Shown piece after piece: positions 9,374-19,366 of a DNA stretch of 64,000 bases; positions within the stretch are counted from its first letter, which is position 1, and the number at the start of each line of letters is the position of its first letter. This DNA is from Levilactobacillus lanxiensis. Its GTDB lineage: Bacteria; Bacillota; Bacilli; Lactobacillales; Lactobacillaceae. Where the stretch lies: the NCBI RefSeq assembly GCF_016861655.1, contig NZ_BOLN01000009.1, forward strand, positions 62,001 through 126,000, in the 5' to 3' direction. Below the pieces are notes generated by a model that saw only the letters and a program-made list of their open reading frames with translations, had not been told where the DNA came from and searched no databases. Made by a program: the position numbers and the translations under genes.

Positions 9374-10384
9374 TTAGAGTAAATGAATCCCGTTGGCTTC
9401 ACATTGGTCGATCATTTCTTGTGGCCATAGGGCAGCTTGGACTTCACCGACGTGGGCCTTACCCAGCAATAACATGCAGAGACGGGATTGACCAATCCCA
9501 CCACCAATGGTGTAAGGAACCTCTTCGTTCAGGACCATTTGGTGATAAGGGAGGCTGAGGCGGTCTTCGGCGTGAGCCAGCTTCAATTGGCGCTTCATTG
9601 ACTCAGCGTCGACCCGGATGCCCATGCTGGAGATTTCGATGGCCTGTTGTAACGGTTCGTACCAGAACATGATGTCCCCGTTTAATTGCCAGTCATCGTA
9701 GTCGGGGGCGCGGCCGTCGTGACGTTTGCCACTCTTTAAGGCGTCGCCAATCTTCATCAGGAAGACGCAACCGAGTTTCTTGCTAATGGCGTTTTCGCGT
9801 TCCCGCGGCGTCATGGTTGGGTACATGTCTTCTAACTCTTGCGTTGTGATGAAGTGAATTTCATCTGGTAAGTGGTGCACGGCTTCGGGGAACTTGTACC
9901 AAACCTCGTGTTCCATGTGCTTGATCACCTTGAAGATGGTCCGCACCGTTTGCTTCAACGTGGCTTCGGTCCGTTCTTCCTTGGTGATGACCTTTTCCCA
10001 GTCCCATTGGTCCACGTAAGCGGAGTGGAAGTTGTCGAGGTCTTCATCTTTACGGATAGCGTTCATGTTGGTGTACAGGCCTTCGTGCAGGTTAAAGCCG
10101 TAACGCTTAAGGGCGACCCGCTTCCATTTTGCCAAAGAGTGGACGATTTCAATCGTGTCGTCGGCGCCCATGTCGGCCATGGTGAAGGACACGGGTTTTT
10201 CGATGCCGTTCAAGTTGTCGTTCAGCCCAGTGGCTTTCTCCACAAACATCGGGGCGGACAGACGGGACAGGTTCAGTTGCTTACCGAATTCTTCTTGGAA
10301 AGTTTCCCGAATGTAACGAATGGCCGTCTGCGTTTCTCGAACGGATAATTTTGGATCGTATGATTTTGGAATAATTAAATGCAT
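9374..10384 (-). CDS. asnA: Aspartate-ammonia ligase (asparagine synthetase A)
   Basis: Makes asparagine from aspartate, ammonia and ATP. The 336-residue protein belongs to the class II tRNA-synthetase-like fold. It begins [19 protein letters not shown] and contains [20 protein letters not shown] and the C-terminal [15 protein letters not shown] (motif 3-like). The frame is open further upstream to 10540, but that extension is the translated T-box and terminator. ATG 10384, behind AAGGAGAAA, is the start. Expression is set by an asparagine-sensing T-box leader. Confidence 0.97.
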   Translation of the reverse strand: MHLIIPKSYDPKLSVRETQTAIRYIRETFQEEFGKQLNLSRLSAPMFVEKATGLNDNLNGIEKPVSFTMADMGADDTIEIVHSLAKWKRVALKRYGFNLHEGLYTNMNAIRKDEDLDNFHSAYVDQWDWEKVITKEERTEATLKQTVRTIFKVIKHMEHEVWYKFPEAVHHLPDEIHFITTQELEDMYPTMTPRERENAISKKLGCVFLMKIGDALKSGKRHDGRAPDYDDWQLNGDIMFWYEPLQQAIEISSMGIRVDAESMKRQLKLAHAEDRLSLPYHQMVLNEEVPYTIGGGIGQSRLCMLLLGKAHVGEVQAALWPQEMIDQCEANGIHLL

Positions 10385-10424
10385 AAGCTTTTTCTCCTTC
10401 TTGGGGCCTGATTTAAGATAAAAC

Positions 10425-10707
10425 AAAAAGGTTTTCCATCCCTTGTGTAAAATCAAGGGACGAAAAACCTTTTCGCGGTACCACCCAAGTTGTCGATCCA
10501 AATGATCGGCCAGCTCAATCAGAGTACAAACATACTCCACCGATGGTAACGTACCGGTTAACGGCTTACCCTAGCGTGACAACGTCATTTCAGGAAGCAA
10601 CTAAGAAAGTGTTTTTCGGAAAAATCAAGCACTGATTGGGTTTGCACTAGGTCCCAACTCACTGACAGGCTGACTTAACTTACTCCTCTTTCCTGCGTTT
10701 TTTATCT
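10425..10707 (-). promoter_or_regulatory. T-box riboswitch, probably tRNA-Asn specific
   Basis: On the minus strand the leader carries the T-box sequence TGGGTGGTACCGCG (10487-10474). A terminator follows in which AAAAGGTTTTTCGTCCCTTG pairs with CAAGGGATGGAAAACCTTTT (10473-10425). A stem I base CAGGAA/TTCCTG encloses about 110 bases with an AGTA bulge. An AAC triplet at 10613-10611 is a plausible Asn specifier, but I have not folded the stem. Uncharged tRNA-Asn should pair with specifier and T-box and let transcription reach asnA. Confidence 0.92.
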
Positions 10708-10717
10708 TGTGGCATTA

Positions 10718-10745
10718 ATACTAGCACCATTTTGAAAATTGTAAA
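10718..10745 (-). promoter_or_regulatory. Promoter of the asnA T-box transcript
   Basis: On the minus strand TTTACA (10745-10740) and TAGTAT (10723-10718) are separated by 16 bases, just upstream of T-box stem I. Confidence 0.6.
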
Positions 10746-10988
10746 TGCCTAAATTAGAATTTAGCGAGACTTTTTCTGGTTAGGCCCTCATCAAATAAAC
10801 GGCACTAGTAGAAGAAAATACTTGGCCAAAAAATGTTAATTTTTTTGAGAACGGTGCCGCGACGGGGCAAATTGGGCGGTTTGATAATTAAAATTATTAG
10901 AGTTTAAGATTCCCTGTAGGCGAGTGAAAGGGTCTAGACCCATCGTTAGTTGGCAGGGTATGCTGGGGATAATTTATGGGAGTAGGGG
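10746..10988. other. Intergenic region with a 12-base palindrome
   Basis: No gene is apparent. A perfect palindrome GGGTCTAGACCC lies at 10930-10941, upstream of the small ORF, and could be an operator. Farther upstream, CGGCAC and GTGCCG form a loose inverted repeat around an A/T-rich loop (about 10800-10858). Confidence 0.4.
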
Positions 10989-11123
10989 ATGACCAGCATG
11001 CACTTTGAGGACTTATTTATCATGGCCGGCCAATTGAATGGCGCGGCCAAGGCGTTGGAATTTGGTAGTACGATGACCGAGCGAATTCAATCACGGGAGG
11101 TTCCCCATGAAAATGACCGATGA
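10989..11123 (+). CDS. Possible 44-residue protein overlapping the next gene
   Basis: A short ORF starting ATG 10989 behind GGGAG. It encodes 44 residues beginning MTSMHFEDLFIMAGQLNG and overlaps the following gene by 17 bases. The product is mildly acidic. The overlap puts the next gene's ribosome binding site (GGGAGG) inside this ORF, which suggests translational coupling. I do not recognise the protein. It could be a genuine small gene or a leader peptide. Confidence 0.45.
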   Translation: MTSMHFEDLFIMAGQLNGAAKALEFGSTMTERIQSREVPHENDR

Positions 11124-11580
11124 CCAATTGAAGGCCCTGATCCGCACAATTATTGTCCAGCTACGGGCCGCCGGTGTTCACGTGCGCGTCACTAGTCATC
11201 GCACGCCCAGTCTGTATTTACACCTGGACCATGATGTGTTGAAAGAGATTCGGATCAGTGACCATCATATGGGGCAAAAGTCTAAGCACCGCGTGGGCTA
11301 TGACATCCTGATCGACCGGGACCGGCATCGCAAATATGCCGCGGCGACACGGTGTGTGGAATACGGCGCGAACAATGCGGCAACGGTCGTGGTCAAGGTG
11401 ATTGCTGACCGTGATCACAAGGTGCAGGCGTTAGGCCCGCGGAATTATCAGCGACTGGTGCAACTGGCCCAACGGCATCCCCAACTCCCACACAAGGAAG
11501 CGGCCTTTGAGAATAAACTGAGTGCCTTTTTGGATATGGCGCCGGTCGGTGGGGGTCGCCGGGAACGGCCGCGGATTTAA
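11107..11580 (+). CDS. Hypothetical basic protein with an RISDH segment
   Basis: A 157-residue, basic protein of unknown function with no signal peptide or membrane segment. The centre reads SLYLHLDHDVLKEIRISDHH, followed by a Lys-rich stretch and VGYDILID. This layout resembles short proteins often found on phages and plasmids of lactobacilli that share an iRisDH-like motif; the link is from memory and weak. The start is ATG 11107 behind GGGAGG at 11095-11100. The C-terminus is rich in Gly and Arg (GGGRRERPRI), which could bind nucleic acid. It stands between asnA and an amino acid permease. Confidence 0.65.
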   Translation: MKMTDDQLKALIRTIIVQLRAAGVHVRVTSHRTPSLYLHLDHDVLKEIRISDHHMGQKSKHRVGYDILIDRDRHRKYAAATRCVEYGANNAATVVVKVIADRDHKVQALGPRNYQRLVQLAQRHPQLPHKEAAFENKLSAFLDMAPVGGGRRERPRI

Positions 11581-11683
11581 CGCCGCTTTCTGAGAGATTA
11601 ATGGCGTCAACCATCCCGCACGAGCTTTGGAGACGAAATCAGCAGTTAAGCCCACAGTTATCCGCTTTCATGCAAGTTTTCTA

Positions 11684-11712
11684 TTGACATTCTGACCAAA
11701 TGAAATTAGACT
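11684..11712 (+). promoter_or_regulatory. Promoter of the amino acid permease gene
   Basis: TTGACA at 11684-11689 and TAGACT at 11707-11712 are separated by 17 bases. The predicted transcript start near 11719 rules out the upstream ATG at 11713 and supports the TTG start at 11767. Confidence 0.75.
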
Positions 11713-11766
11713 ATGATAATTGGTTTAATCGAATTCTCATTAATCATTTTGGAAGGAGGGGTCGAC

Positions 11767-13182
11767 TTGGGACGACCAAAGCAACTCTTTATTAAGAAAC
11801 AGGTGCAGACGGACTTATACAAGAAAACGGGTCTCGAAAAGACGCTGACGGCGTTTAGTCTGACCACCATGGGGATTGGCGCCATCGTGGGGTCCGGGAT
11901 CTTTATCACGCCTGGACTGATTGCCGCCAACTATACGGGGCCGGGGGTCATGTTGTCCTACCTGATTGCCGTTGTCGTTTGTGCGATGGCTGCCCTGTGT
12001 TACTCCGAGTTCTCCTCAACCATTCCCCTTGCCGGGAGCGCGTACACCTATGTTTACGCGGTCTTTGGTGAGTTTGCCGCCTGGATTCTCGGGTGGGCGC
12101 TGATCTCTGAGTACCTATTTGCGGTGTCCTCGGTGGCCGTGAGTTGGTCTTCTTATTTCCAGAACCTCTTAGCCGGTTTTGGGTTAAAATTACCCCCATT
12201 CCTGCAGGCTGCGGCCGGGACCGCTGGGGTTAAGGGCGGCGGCATCGACGTCGTGGCCTTAGTCATCACCATGTTGGTGGCCTGGTTGCTCTCGAAGGGC
12301 ATTCGGGAATCGGCCAAGATCAACAACATCATGGTGATCGTTAAAATCTTGGTTATTTTATTATTTATCGGCATTGCTATTTTTTACGTCAAACCAGCGA
12401 ACTATAATCCGTTCTTACCGTTTGGCACGAGCGGAATTTTCAAGGGGGCGGCCGTGGCCTTCTACGCCTATATCGGGTTTGATGCCGTGTCGACGGCTAG
12501 TGAGGAAGTCAAGAATCCCAAGCGCAACATGCCCATTGGAATTATCAGCTCCCTCCTAGTGGCCGCCGTGCTGTACGTGAGCCTGTCGGCCGTGCTGGTT
12601 GGCGTGGTGCACTACACCAAGCTGAACGTGGCCGATCCCGTTGCCTTAGCGTTGACGCTGATTCATCAGAACTGGGCGTCCGGGGTGATCTCCTTTGGGG
12701 CCATCGTGGGGATGACGACCGTGTTGATCGTGATGTCCTACGGGGGCACGCGGTTATTGTTTGCCATTAGTCGTGACGGCCTATTACCAGCTTCACTGAA
12801 GAAATTGAATCCGAAGACGCACGTTCCCGTGGCCAACACCTGGATCTTCGGGGCCATTGCCAGTGTCTTTGCGGCTGTGATCCCCATCGATAAGATTGCG
12901 GAACTGGTCAACATCGGGACGTTGTCGGCGTTTGCCATGGTTTCTTTGGGCATCGTCTTCCTGCGTCACGACGAACGGTTTAAGAATCTGGACACCTCGT
13001 TTAAGGTGCCGCTGTATCCGTACCTGCCAATTGCTTCATTTCTGGCGTGTGTCTACCTGATGACGCAGCTTCAAGCATTTACCTGGGAAGCCTTTGGCGT
13101 CTGGGTCGTCATCGGGCTGATTGTGTACGTGTCTTACGGGTATCACCACAGTCGCGTCCGAGAAATTTCACAAGCCGGGTAA
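11767..13182 (+). CDS. APC-family amino acid permease, cationic transporter type
   Basis: Membrane amino acid transporter of the APC superfamily, 471 residues with about 12 hydrophobic segments. The first helix has the substrate-binding stretch MGIGAIVGSGIFITPG, and helix 6 has FYAYIGFDAVSTASEEVKNP. Both are typical of the YfnA/cationic amino acid transporter branch. The start is TTG 11767, 6 bases after GGAGGGG. The substrate cannot be fixed from sequence. It is a single-gene unit with its own promoter; no terminator is obvious before lplA. Confidence 0.88.
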   Translation: MGRPKQLFIKKQVQTDLYKKTGLEKTLTAFSLTTMGIGAIVGSGIFITPGLIAANYTGPGVMLSYLIAVVVCAMAALCYSEFSSTIPLAGSAYTYVYAVFGEFAAWILGWALISEYLFAVSSVAVSWSSYFQNLLAGFGLKLPPFLQAAAGTAGVKGGGIDVVALVITMLVAWLLSKGIRESAKINNIMVIVKILVILLFIGIAIFYVKPANYNPFLPFGTSGIFKGAAVAFYAYIGFDAVSTASEEVKNPKRNMPIGIISSLLVAAVLYVSLSAVLVGVVHYTKLNVADPVALALTLIHQNWASGVISFGAIVGMTTVLIVMSYGGTRLLFAISRDGLLPASLKKLNPKTHVPVANTWIFGAIASVFAAVIPIDKIAELVNIGTLSAFAMVSLGIVFLRHDERFKNLDTSFKVPLYPYLPIASFLACVYLMTQLQAFTWEAFGVWVVIGLIVYVSYGYHHSRVREISQAG

Positions 13183-13197
13183 CGCTTTCATTTTTCG

Positions 13198-13206
13198 TGG
13201 TAGAAT
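13198..13206 (+). promoter_or_regulatory. Extended -10 promoter of lplA
   Basis: TGGTAGAAT at 13198-13206 is an extended -10 element 31 bases before the ATG. No good -35 is present, which is usual for extended -10 promoters. Confidence 0.5.
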
Positions 13207-13236
13207 GGTCATAGACTAATCGAGAGGGATGACTTG

Positions 13237-14256
13237 ATGCGTTACCTAGCAAGCCCAAGTTTAGATATTCGCCAAAATTTAGCGATTGAAACGTACCTGA
13301 TGGAGCACGCCGATTTGACGGAGCCCATCCTGTACTTCTATGTGAATTCACCGTGCATCATTGTCGGGCGTTATCAAAATGTCCTGGCAGAAATCAACCA
13401 ACAATATGTGAAGGACCACAACATTATTTTGACCCGGCGGACGTCCGGTGGGGGTGCCGTGTACGACGACCTTGGCAACGTCAGCTTTAGCTTTATCACC
13501 AAGGATGACGGGGATGCCGTGGGCAACTTTAAGCGATTCACCGATCCCGTGATTAAGGCCCTTCATCAAATGGGCGCGACCGGTGCTGCCATGACGGGGC
13601 GCAATGACCTGACGATTGACGGCAAGAAATTCTCGGGTAACGCCATGCACGTCGAGAATGGTCGCATGTTTTCTCACGGTACCTTGATGTATGACGTGGA
13701 CCAGTCGCAGATTGCGCACGCCTTACAGGTCCCAGCCGACAAGTTGGCGACTAAGGGCATCAAGTCCGTTCGGAGTCGGGTCACCAACCTGAAGCCTTAC
13801 TGTGCGCCCGAATACCAACACTTAACCATTGAAGAGTTCCGAGACACCCTAGCTAAAGAAATTCTGGGTGTCAGTGATTTAAGCCAGGCCCATCAATATG
13901 AGCTGACGGCGACCGATAAGGCTGGGGTGAAGGCCCTAGCCGACCAGTACTTTAACAATTGGGACTGGATTTACGGCAATGATCCGGCTTATTCGTTGAC
14001 GCGCCGCCAACATTTCCCAGCCGGTACCGTTGAGTTTGACCTCGACGTGGACCAGGGGAAAATCAAAGCCGTTCAGATTCACGGGGACTTCTTTGGGCAA
14101 TTGCCGATCGAAGATGTGACCCAGCAGTTGACAGGGATTCCGTACACGCCGACTGCGATTCAGGCGGTCTTTGACCAGTTGGATGTCGCCAGTTACTTTG
14201 GCAAGATTCCGGCCACTGACCTGGTGGATCTCTTAGCCAAGCAACCTCAGGCTTAA
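13237..14256 (+). CDS. lplA: Lipoate-protein ligase A
   Basis: Activates lipoate with ATP and attaches it to the lipoyl domains of 2-oxoacid dehydrogenases and GcvH. The 339-residue protein has the RRTSGGGAVYDDLGNVSFSF motif (about residues 68-87) and the nucleotide/lipoate-binding lysine region GRNDLTIDGKKFSGNA. The C-terminal accessory domain (about 250-339) is present, so it is the two-domain scavenging type. The start is ATG 13237 rather than the adjacent in-frame TTG. No lipoylated enzyme is encoded in this window. Confidence 0.93.
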   Translation: MRYLASPSLDIRQNLAIETYLMEHADLTEPILYFYVNSPCIIVGRYQNVLAEINQQYVKDHNIILTRRTSGGGAVYDDLGNVSFSFITKDDGDAVGNFKRFTDPVIKALHQMGATGAAMTGRNDLTIDGKKFSGNAMHVENGRMFSHGTLMYDVDQSQIAHALQVPADKLATKGIKSVRSRVTNLKPYCAPEYQHLTIEEFRDTLAKEILGVSDLSQAHQYELTATDKAGVKALADQYFNNWDWIYGNDPAYSLTRRQHFPAGTVEFDLDVDQGKIKAVQIHGDFFGQLPIEDVTQQLTGIPYTPTAIQAVFDQLDVASYFGKIPATDLVDLLAKQPQA

Positions 14257-14272
14257 GTGAAAGACGTCATCG

Positions 14273-14309
14273 GAGCGTTACTGTTGCGACGGTAGCGCTT
14301 TGTTTTTTT
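14273..14309 (+). terminator. Terminator of lplA
   Basis: GAGCGTTACTG pairs with CGGTAGCGCTT, including two G-T pairs, across a short loop, followed by TTTGTTTTTTT. Confidence 0.8.
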
Positions 14310-14352
14310 CTTAAGGTTCTGAAGAACTTAGGTCACGTTAAGACTTAACCCC

Positions 14353-14358
14353 TATAAT
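14353..14358 (+). promoter_or_regulatory. -10 element of the LCP gene
   Basis: A perfect TATAAT at 14353-14358 lies in the gap between the lplA terminator and the LCP gene, about 74 bases upstream of its ATG. I do not see a convincing -35. Confidence 0.45.
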
Positions 14359-14431
14359 GGTCAAGTCGATTATAAATAGAATCCGCCAGCCGTGACCATT
14401 CCGGCTGGGCTGAAAGGGTGGGTATCAAACC

Positions 14432-15508
14432 ATGGAAATGGAAAAGCGGCAACGGCCGCGTCGTAGGAGACATCCAATTCGGAATATTATCATCATCTTG
14501 ATCATTGCTTTAATCGGGGGTGGCGTGGCCTACGGGATGAAAAAGTACCAAGGCATCAAGGACAGCGTTGACCAGACCTACAAAGCCTCTGGGGTTAAGA
14601 AACTCCGGAACGTGAATCAGGTCTTAAAGGATAAGGAACCTGTATCGATTCTCTTGATGGGGACGGATACCGGGGCCCTCGGTCGGACATTTGCTGGGCG
14701 GACGGATAGTATGATGGTGGTCACCATCAATCCGACCACGAATAAGACCACGATTACCAGTCTGGCCCGGGATACGGCGGTCAACATTCCTGGCTACGAG
14801 GACTACGGGATTTCCAAAATCAACGCGGCGTACGCCTATGGCAAATCCAAGACGGCAATTACGACTGTTCAGGACATGTTGAACGTCCCAATCGATTTCT
14901 ATGCCATTATCAACATGGGTGGAATGGAAAAGATTATTGATGAGGTTGGCGGGGTTGATTTAAAGCCAACACTGACATTTAGTTATGGGGGTTACTCATT
15001 TAAGAAGGGCGTTCAGACCCACATGAACGGGAAAAAGGCCTTGGCCTACTCCCGGATGCGTGACGACGATCCGCTCGGCGATTATGGGCGGCAAACGCGG
15101 CAACGGAAGGTCATTATGGCCTTACTTGGCAAGTCGAACTCCATTACGTCGCTGCTAAATCAAAGCTTTATCAGTTCGTTATCGAAACAAACCCAGACGG
15201 ATTTGACCTTCAACGATCTGACGGCGCTGGCGACGAATTATCGGAAGGCAATCTCTAGCGTTAAGACGACTCACCTGCAGGGGACCAGCGAGACCATTAA
15301 CAGTCAAAGTATGGAAGTGGCCTCAAAGACCGAGCTTCAGCGCGTGACGAATTACATTCGGAATGCCCTGAGCTTGGCCCACAAGTCCACGGGGACCATT
15401 GCCCAGATGGATGCCACGTCCGGCACGACTGGGAGCACGACAACGACCAGTTCTGACAACGGCGGGACTAGTGATTCCGGTAATGGCGGTCCTGGTGGCG
15501 GCTACTAA
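14432..15508 (+). CDS. LytR-CpsA-Psr (LCP) family cell wall transferase
   Basis: LCP proteins attach anionic glycopolymers such as teichoic acid or polysaccharide to peptidoglycan on the outer face of the membrane. This 358-residue protein has a very basic N-terminus (QRPRRRRH), one membrane helix (about residues 17-37), then the LCP domain. The domain includes LLMGTDTG, an arginine-rich phosphate site in GRTDSMMVVT and SLARDTAVNIPG, and DEVGGVDLK. The last 35 residues are a low-complexity Thr/Ser/Gly tail, perhaps lying in the wall. The ATG at 14432 follows AAAGGGTGGG. The next gene, a nucleotide-sugar enzyme, fits a cell-surface theme. Confidence 0.92.
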   Translation: MEMEKRQRPRRRRHPIRNIIIILIIALIGGGVAYGMKKYQGIKDSVDQTYKASGVKKLRNVNQVLKDKEPVSILLMGTDTGALGRTFAGRTDSMMVVTINPTTNKTTITSLARDTAVNIPGYEDYGISKINAAYAYGKSKTAITTVQDMLNVPIDFYAIINMGGMEKIIDEVGGVDLKPTLTFSYGGYSFKKGVQTHMNGKKALAYSRMRDDDPLGDYGRQTRQRKVIMALLGKSNSITSLLNQSFISSLSKQTQTDLTFNDLTALATNYRKAISSVKTTHLQGTSETINSQSMEVASKTELQRVTNYIRNALSLAHKSTGTIAQMDATSGTTGSTTTTSSDNGGTSDSGNGGPGGGY

Positions 15509-15563
15509 GTTAAAATAAATTGGGCACGATAATCCGCTGGGGTTCTCGTGTCTTTTTGCGTAA

Positions 15564-16610
<1,047 letters not shown>

Positions 16611-16634
16611 AGCGGCCACATCATTAAATCCATT

Positions 16635-16678
16635 AAAAAATACGTCTCCGCCCAACAAATGGGTAGAGACGTATTTTA
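16635..16678. terminator. Bidirectional terminator between rfbB and the hydroxyacid dehydrogenase
   Basis: AAAATACGTCTCcGCCCA pairs with TGGGTaGAGACGTATTTT around ACAAA, with A- and T-rich flanks. It serves two convergent genes. Confidence 0.88.
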
Positions 16679-16695
16679 CGTTAGCCTACTAAACG

Positions 16696-17640
16696 TTAGT
16701 AACCACGGCTGACATCGACGCGGTTGACGGTCAACTGACCATCGGCGTCCCAGCTCTTCAGGTTATCACTGAGGTAACCGAAAATTGGCCGGATGTTGTC
16801 GACATCGAAACCGGTTTGGTGTGGCGTAATCAGGACGTTCGGGTAATCCCACAGCTTGGATTCGCGGGGAAGGGGTTCCGTCTCGAAGACGTCCAAAGCG
16901 GCATTCAACACGTTTTGGTAAAGCAGTGCGTGCATGAGGGCTTGTTCGTCGACGGACTTCCCACGGCCGACGTTGACAAAGATCCGCACGCCATTTAATT
17001 TTTCAAAGTAATCGGTATTAAAGTAATGAACGGTCGCCGGGGTGGCGGGCATCGCATTGATGATGACGTCGGCATCCTTGACTAACGCAGCGTCATCTTC
17101 CAGGCTCACCGTGCCCTGGAAGCCAGTGACACCGTGGCCGGAGCGGTTGACGCCAAATGGGTAATTGCCAAAGCCGTTCAGCAACTCGGCAATGTGTTGG
17201 CCAATGCTGCCGGTTCCGTAGATAACAATCTTCTGATTGGCCAACGTTGCCAGGTCGGAGCGCGCAGGCACCTGCCAGAAGTGGCCGGCCTGGTTCTTGA
17301 CCGCATCGTTAAAGTCACGTAGAAAGTAAAGTAAATAACCAATCGTCGACTCCGCAATGGCCGCAGAGTAGGCGCCACTTGCGTTGGTGACTTGAATATT
17401 GTGGGCGTTAATCCAATCGAGGGGGAGATAATCGACCCCAGCGCTCACCGTTTGAATCCAGCGCACGTGATTCTGTGGGTTTTGCAGAACGGCTGGACCG
17501 TGTTGCCCCCAGCCAAAGATGATGTCAATATCCGTGGCGGTTTCCCAGTCACTAGCGGGAACCACGTCGACACCCAGGGATGTTAGGGCAGTGATTTGCG
17601 TTTGATTTAAGGTTGGAAAGGTTAATAATCGTTCTGTCAT
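16696..17640 (-). CDS. D-isomer specific 2-hydroxyacid dehydrogenase
   Basis: NAD(P)-dependent oxidoreductase acting on a 2-hydroxy/2-keto acid, 314 residues. The nucleotide site is YGTGSIGQHIAE (about residue 140). The catalytic Arg (FVNVGRGKSVDE), Glu (LDVFETEPLP) and His (LITPHQTGFD) are all in place. The substrate is not predictable; it belongs to the ghrA/serA-like branch rather than to the D-lactate dehydrogenases by its PHQTG ending. It is a single-gene unit convergent with rfbB and divergent from cydA. Confidence 0.9.
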   Translation of the reverse strand: MTERLLTFPTLNQTQITALTSLGVDVVPASDWETATDIDIIFGWGQHGPAVLQNPQNHVRWIQTVSAGVDYLPLDWINAHNIQVTNASGAYSAAIAESTIGYLLYFLRDFNDAVKNQAGHFWQVPARSDLATLANQKIVIYGTGSIGQHIAELLNGFGNYPFGVNRSGHGVTGFQGTVSLEDDAALVKDADVIINAMPATPATVHYFNTDYFEKLNGVRIFVNVGRGKSVDEQALMHALLYQNVLNAALDVFETEPLPRESKLWDYPNVLITPHQTGFDVDNIRPIFGYLSDNLKSWDADGQLTVNRVDVSRGY

Positions 17641-17713
17641 GTAAAAAACCTCCTTCGACGTTTACCGTCCCCTCCATTTTAGCACGAGTTTGCCAGAAAT
17701 CCCGCGAAAACAG

Positions 17714-17727
17714 GGAGAACGCTTACA
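17714..17727 (+). promoter_or_regulatory. Possible catabolite (cre) site upstream of cydA
   Basis: GGAGAACGCTTACA agrees with the cre consensus TGNAARCGNWWWCA at all but two positions. It lies 200 bases upstream of cydA, and 74 bases from the start of the divergent dehydrogenase, so either gene could be the target. Confidence 0.35.
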
Positions 17728-17829
17728 CAAATAACACACATTGACTAAAGTGTCACGAAGACTAACAACTTAATTGCACACAAATTTCGAATATAATCCA
17801 TTAACTTTGGGTAGATTGGCGCCCAACCA

Positions 17830-17858
17830 TTGCTTATTGACTTATCACTCGATATAAT
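17830..17858 (+). promoter_or_regulatory. Promoter of cydAB
   Basis: TTGCTT at 17830-17835 and a perfect TATAAT at 17853-17858 are spaced by 17 bases. A second TATAAT at 17792-17797 has only a weak -35 (CTTAAT) and may be an alternative start site. Confidence 0.6.
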
Positions 17859-17914
17859 AGAGCCAAGACAGCAATTATTTATTTACACTAATAACGTTTG
17901 GGGAGGTTAGAAAA

Positions 17915-19366
17915 ATGTTAAATCTTGGTCTGGATATCCTGGGCCTAGCGCGATTCCAATTTGGAATGACCACTGTCTTTCACTTCTTCTTCGTTCCATT
18001 TTCAATCGGCTTGGCCTTTGTCGTCGCCGTCATGGAAACCATGTATGCGATTAAGGGTGATGAGGATTACAAGAAGATGGCGCAGTTCTGGGGCAAAATG
18101 TTCCTGTACAGCTTCGCCGTTGGGGTGGTTACTGGTATTATTCAGGAATTCCAATTTGGGATGAACTGGTCTGAATACTCTCGGTTTATGGGGGACATCT
18201 TCGGGGCACCATTAGCCATCGAAGCGCTAGCAGCCTTCTTCATGGAATCCACGTTCATCGGGATGTGGATGTTTACCTGGGACCGCTTCAATAAGTGGGT
18301 CCACACGCTCTTTATTTGGTTAGTTATGTTCGGGTCTTCACTTTCCGCATTATGGATTCTGGCTGCCAACAGTTTCATGCAGAACCCATTGGGCTACATC
18401 ATCAACCAACAAACGGGCCACGTCCAAATGGTCAGTTTCGGGGCTGTTTTGAGTAACCCCCAGCTGTGGAGTGAATTTCCGCACGTTATCTTCGGCGCTT
18501 TTGTTACCGCTTCCTTCGTCATTGCCGGCTGTGCTGCATGGCGTCTGCTGAAGAAGGATCACGTGACGTTCTACCGCAAGTCTTTGAACGTCGCCCTGGT
18601 CATTGGCTTAATCTTCTCCCTGGGTTCCATTGCCAGTGGGGATATTCAAAGTCGTTACTTAATCAACAACCAACCGATGAAATTTGCCGCTATGGAAGGG
18701 CTCTACAAGGACTCGACCAATAAAGGTGAATGGTCGATGGTTGCTGGATTCGACAACAAGCAACACAAGACGACTTGGTCCGTTGATGTGCCGTATGTCT
18801 TGAACTTACTGAGTTACCACAAGACAACCGGGACCATCAAAGGGATGAACACGATTAACAAGGAGTTACATGCCAAGTACGATAAGAAGTACGGGAATGA
18901 CATTAACTACTACGTCCCAACGAAGACTTTATTCTGGAGTTTCCGAATCATGTCTGGGGCGGGGGCACTGTTTGCCTTGCTCGCGATTGTCGGGCTGTTC
19001 TTTAACCGCAAGAAGTCGCAGCTGATTATGAATCAACGCTGGTTCCTCTACATCATGGGTCTGTGCCTATGGCTCCCATTCGTGGTCAACACGGCTGGTT
19101 GGTTCATTACTGAATTTGGGCGTTACCCTTGGGTCGTCTATGGCTTACTGACCATTGCCGACGCGGTTTCGCCAAATGTATCCGTTGCCTCGCTGCTGAC
19201 ATCAAACATCGTTTACTTCCTGATGTTTGCCGGCATGGGCCTGGTCATGATCGTTCTGTGTCACCGGACGTTGAAGGCTGGTCCTGATACTGAAAATACC
19301 GATGGGTATGCGGCGGGCGATACTGACCTTGATCCGTACTCAAAGGGGGCGTTCAACCATGACTAG
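17915..19366 (+). CDS. cydA: Cytochrome bd ubiquinol/menaquinol oxidase subunit I
   Basis: Quinol-oxidising subunit of the bd-type terminal oxidase, which reduces O2 to water and builds a proton gradient. The 483-residue membrane protein has the heme ligand His23 in VFHFFFVP and the proton-path segment APLAIEALAAFFMESTF with its two glutamates. The His of FPHVIFGAFVTASF is also present. The quinol loop is short, as in the Gram-positive type. It overlaps cydB by 8 bases. Activity depends on heme, which many lactobacilli must take from outside. Confidence 0.96.
   Translation: MLNLGLDILGLARFQFGMTTVFHFFFVPFSIGLAFVVAVMETMYAIKGDEDYKKMAQFWGKMFLYSFAVGVVTGIIQEFQFGMNWSEYSRFMGDIFGAPLAIEALAAFFMESTFIGMWMFTWDRFNKWVHTLFIWLVMFGSSLSALWILAANSFMQNPLGYIINQQTGHVQMVSFGAVLSNPQLWSEFPHVIFGAFVTASFVIAGCAAWRLLKKDHVTFYRKSLNVALVIGLIFSLGSIASGDIQSRYLINNQPMKFAAMEGLYKDSTNKGEWSMVAGFDNKQHKTTWSVDVPYVLNLLSYHKTTGTIKGMNTINKELHAKYDKKYGNDINYYVPTKTLFWSFRIMSGAGALFALLAIVGLFFNRKKSQLIMNQRWFLYIMGLCLWLPFVVNTAGWFITEFGRYPWVVYGLLTIADAVSPNVSVASLLTSNIVYFLMFAGMGLVMIVLCHRTLKAGPDTENTDGYAAGDTDLDPYSKGAFNHD

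Noticed and set aside
9302-10384. Plus-strand frames opposite asnA (69 and 158 codons)
   Set aside because: They are antisense shadows of a well-conserved gene.
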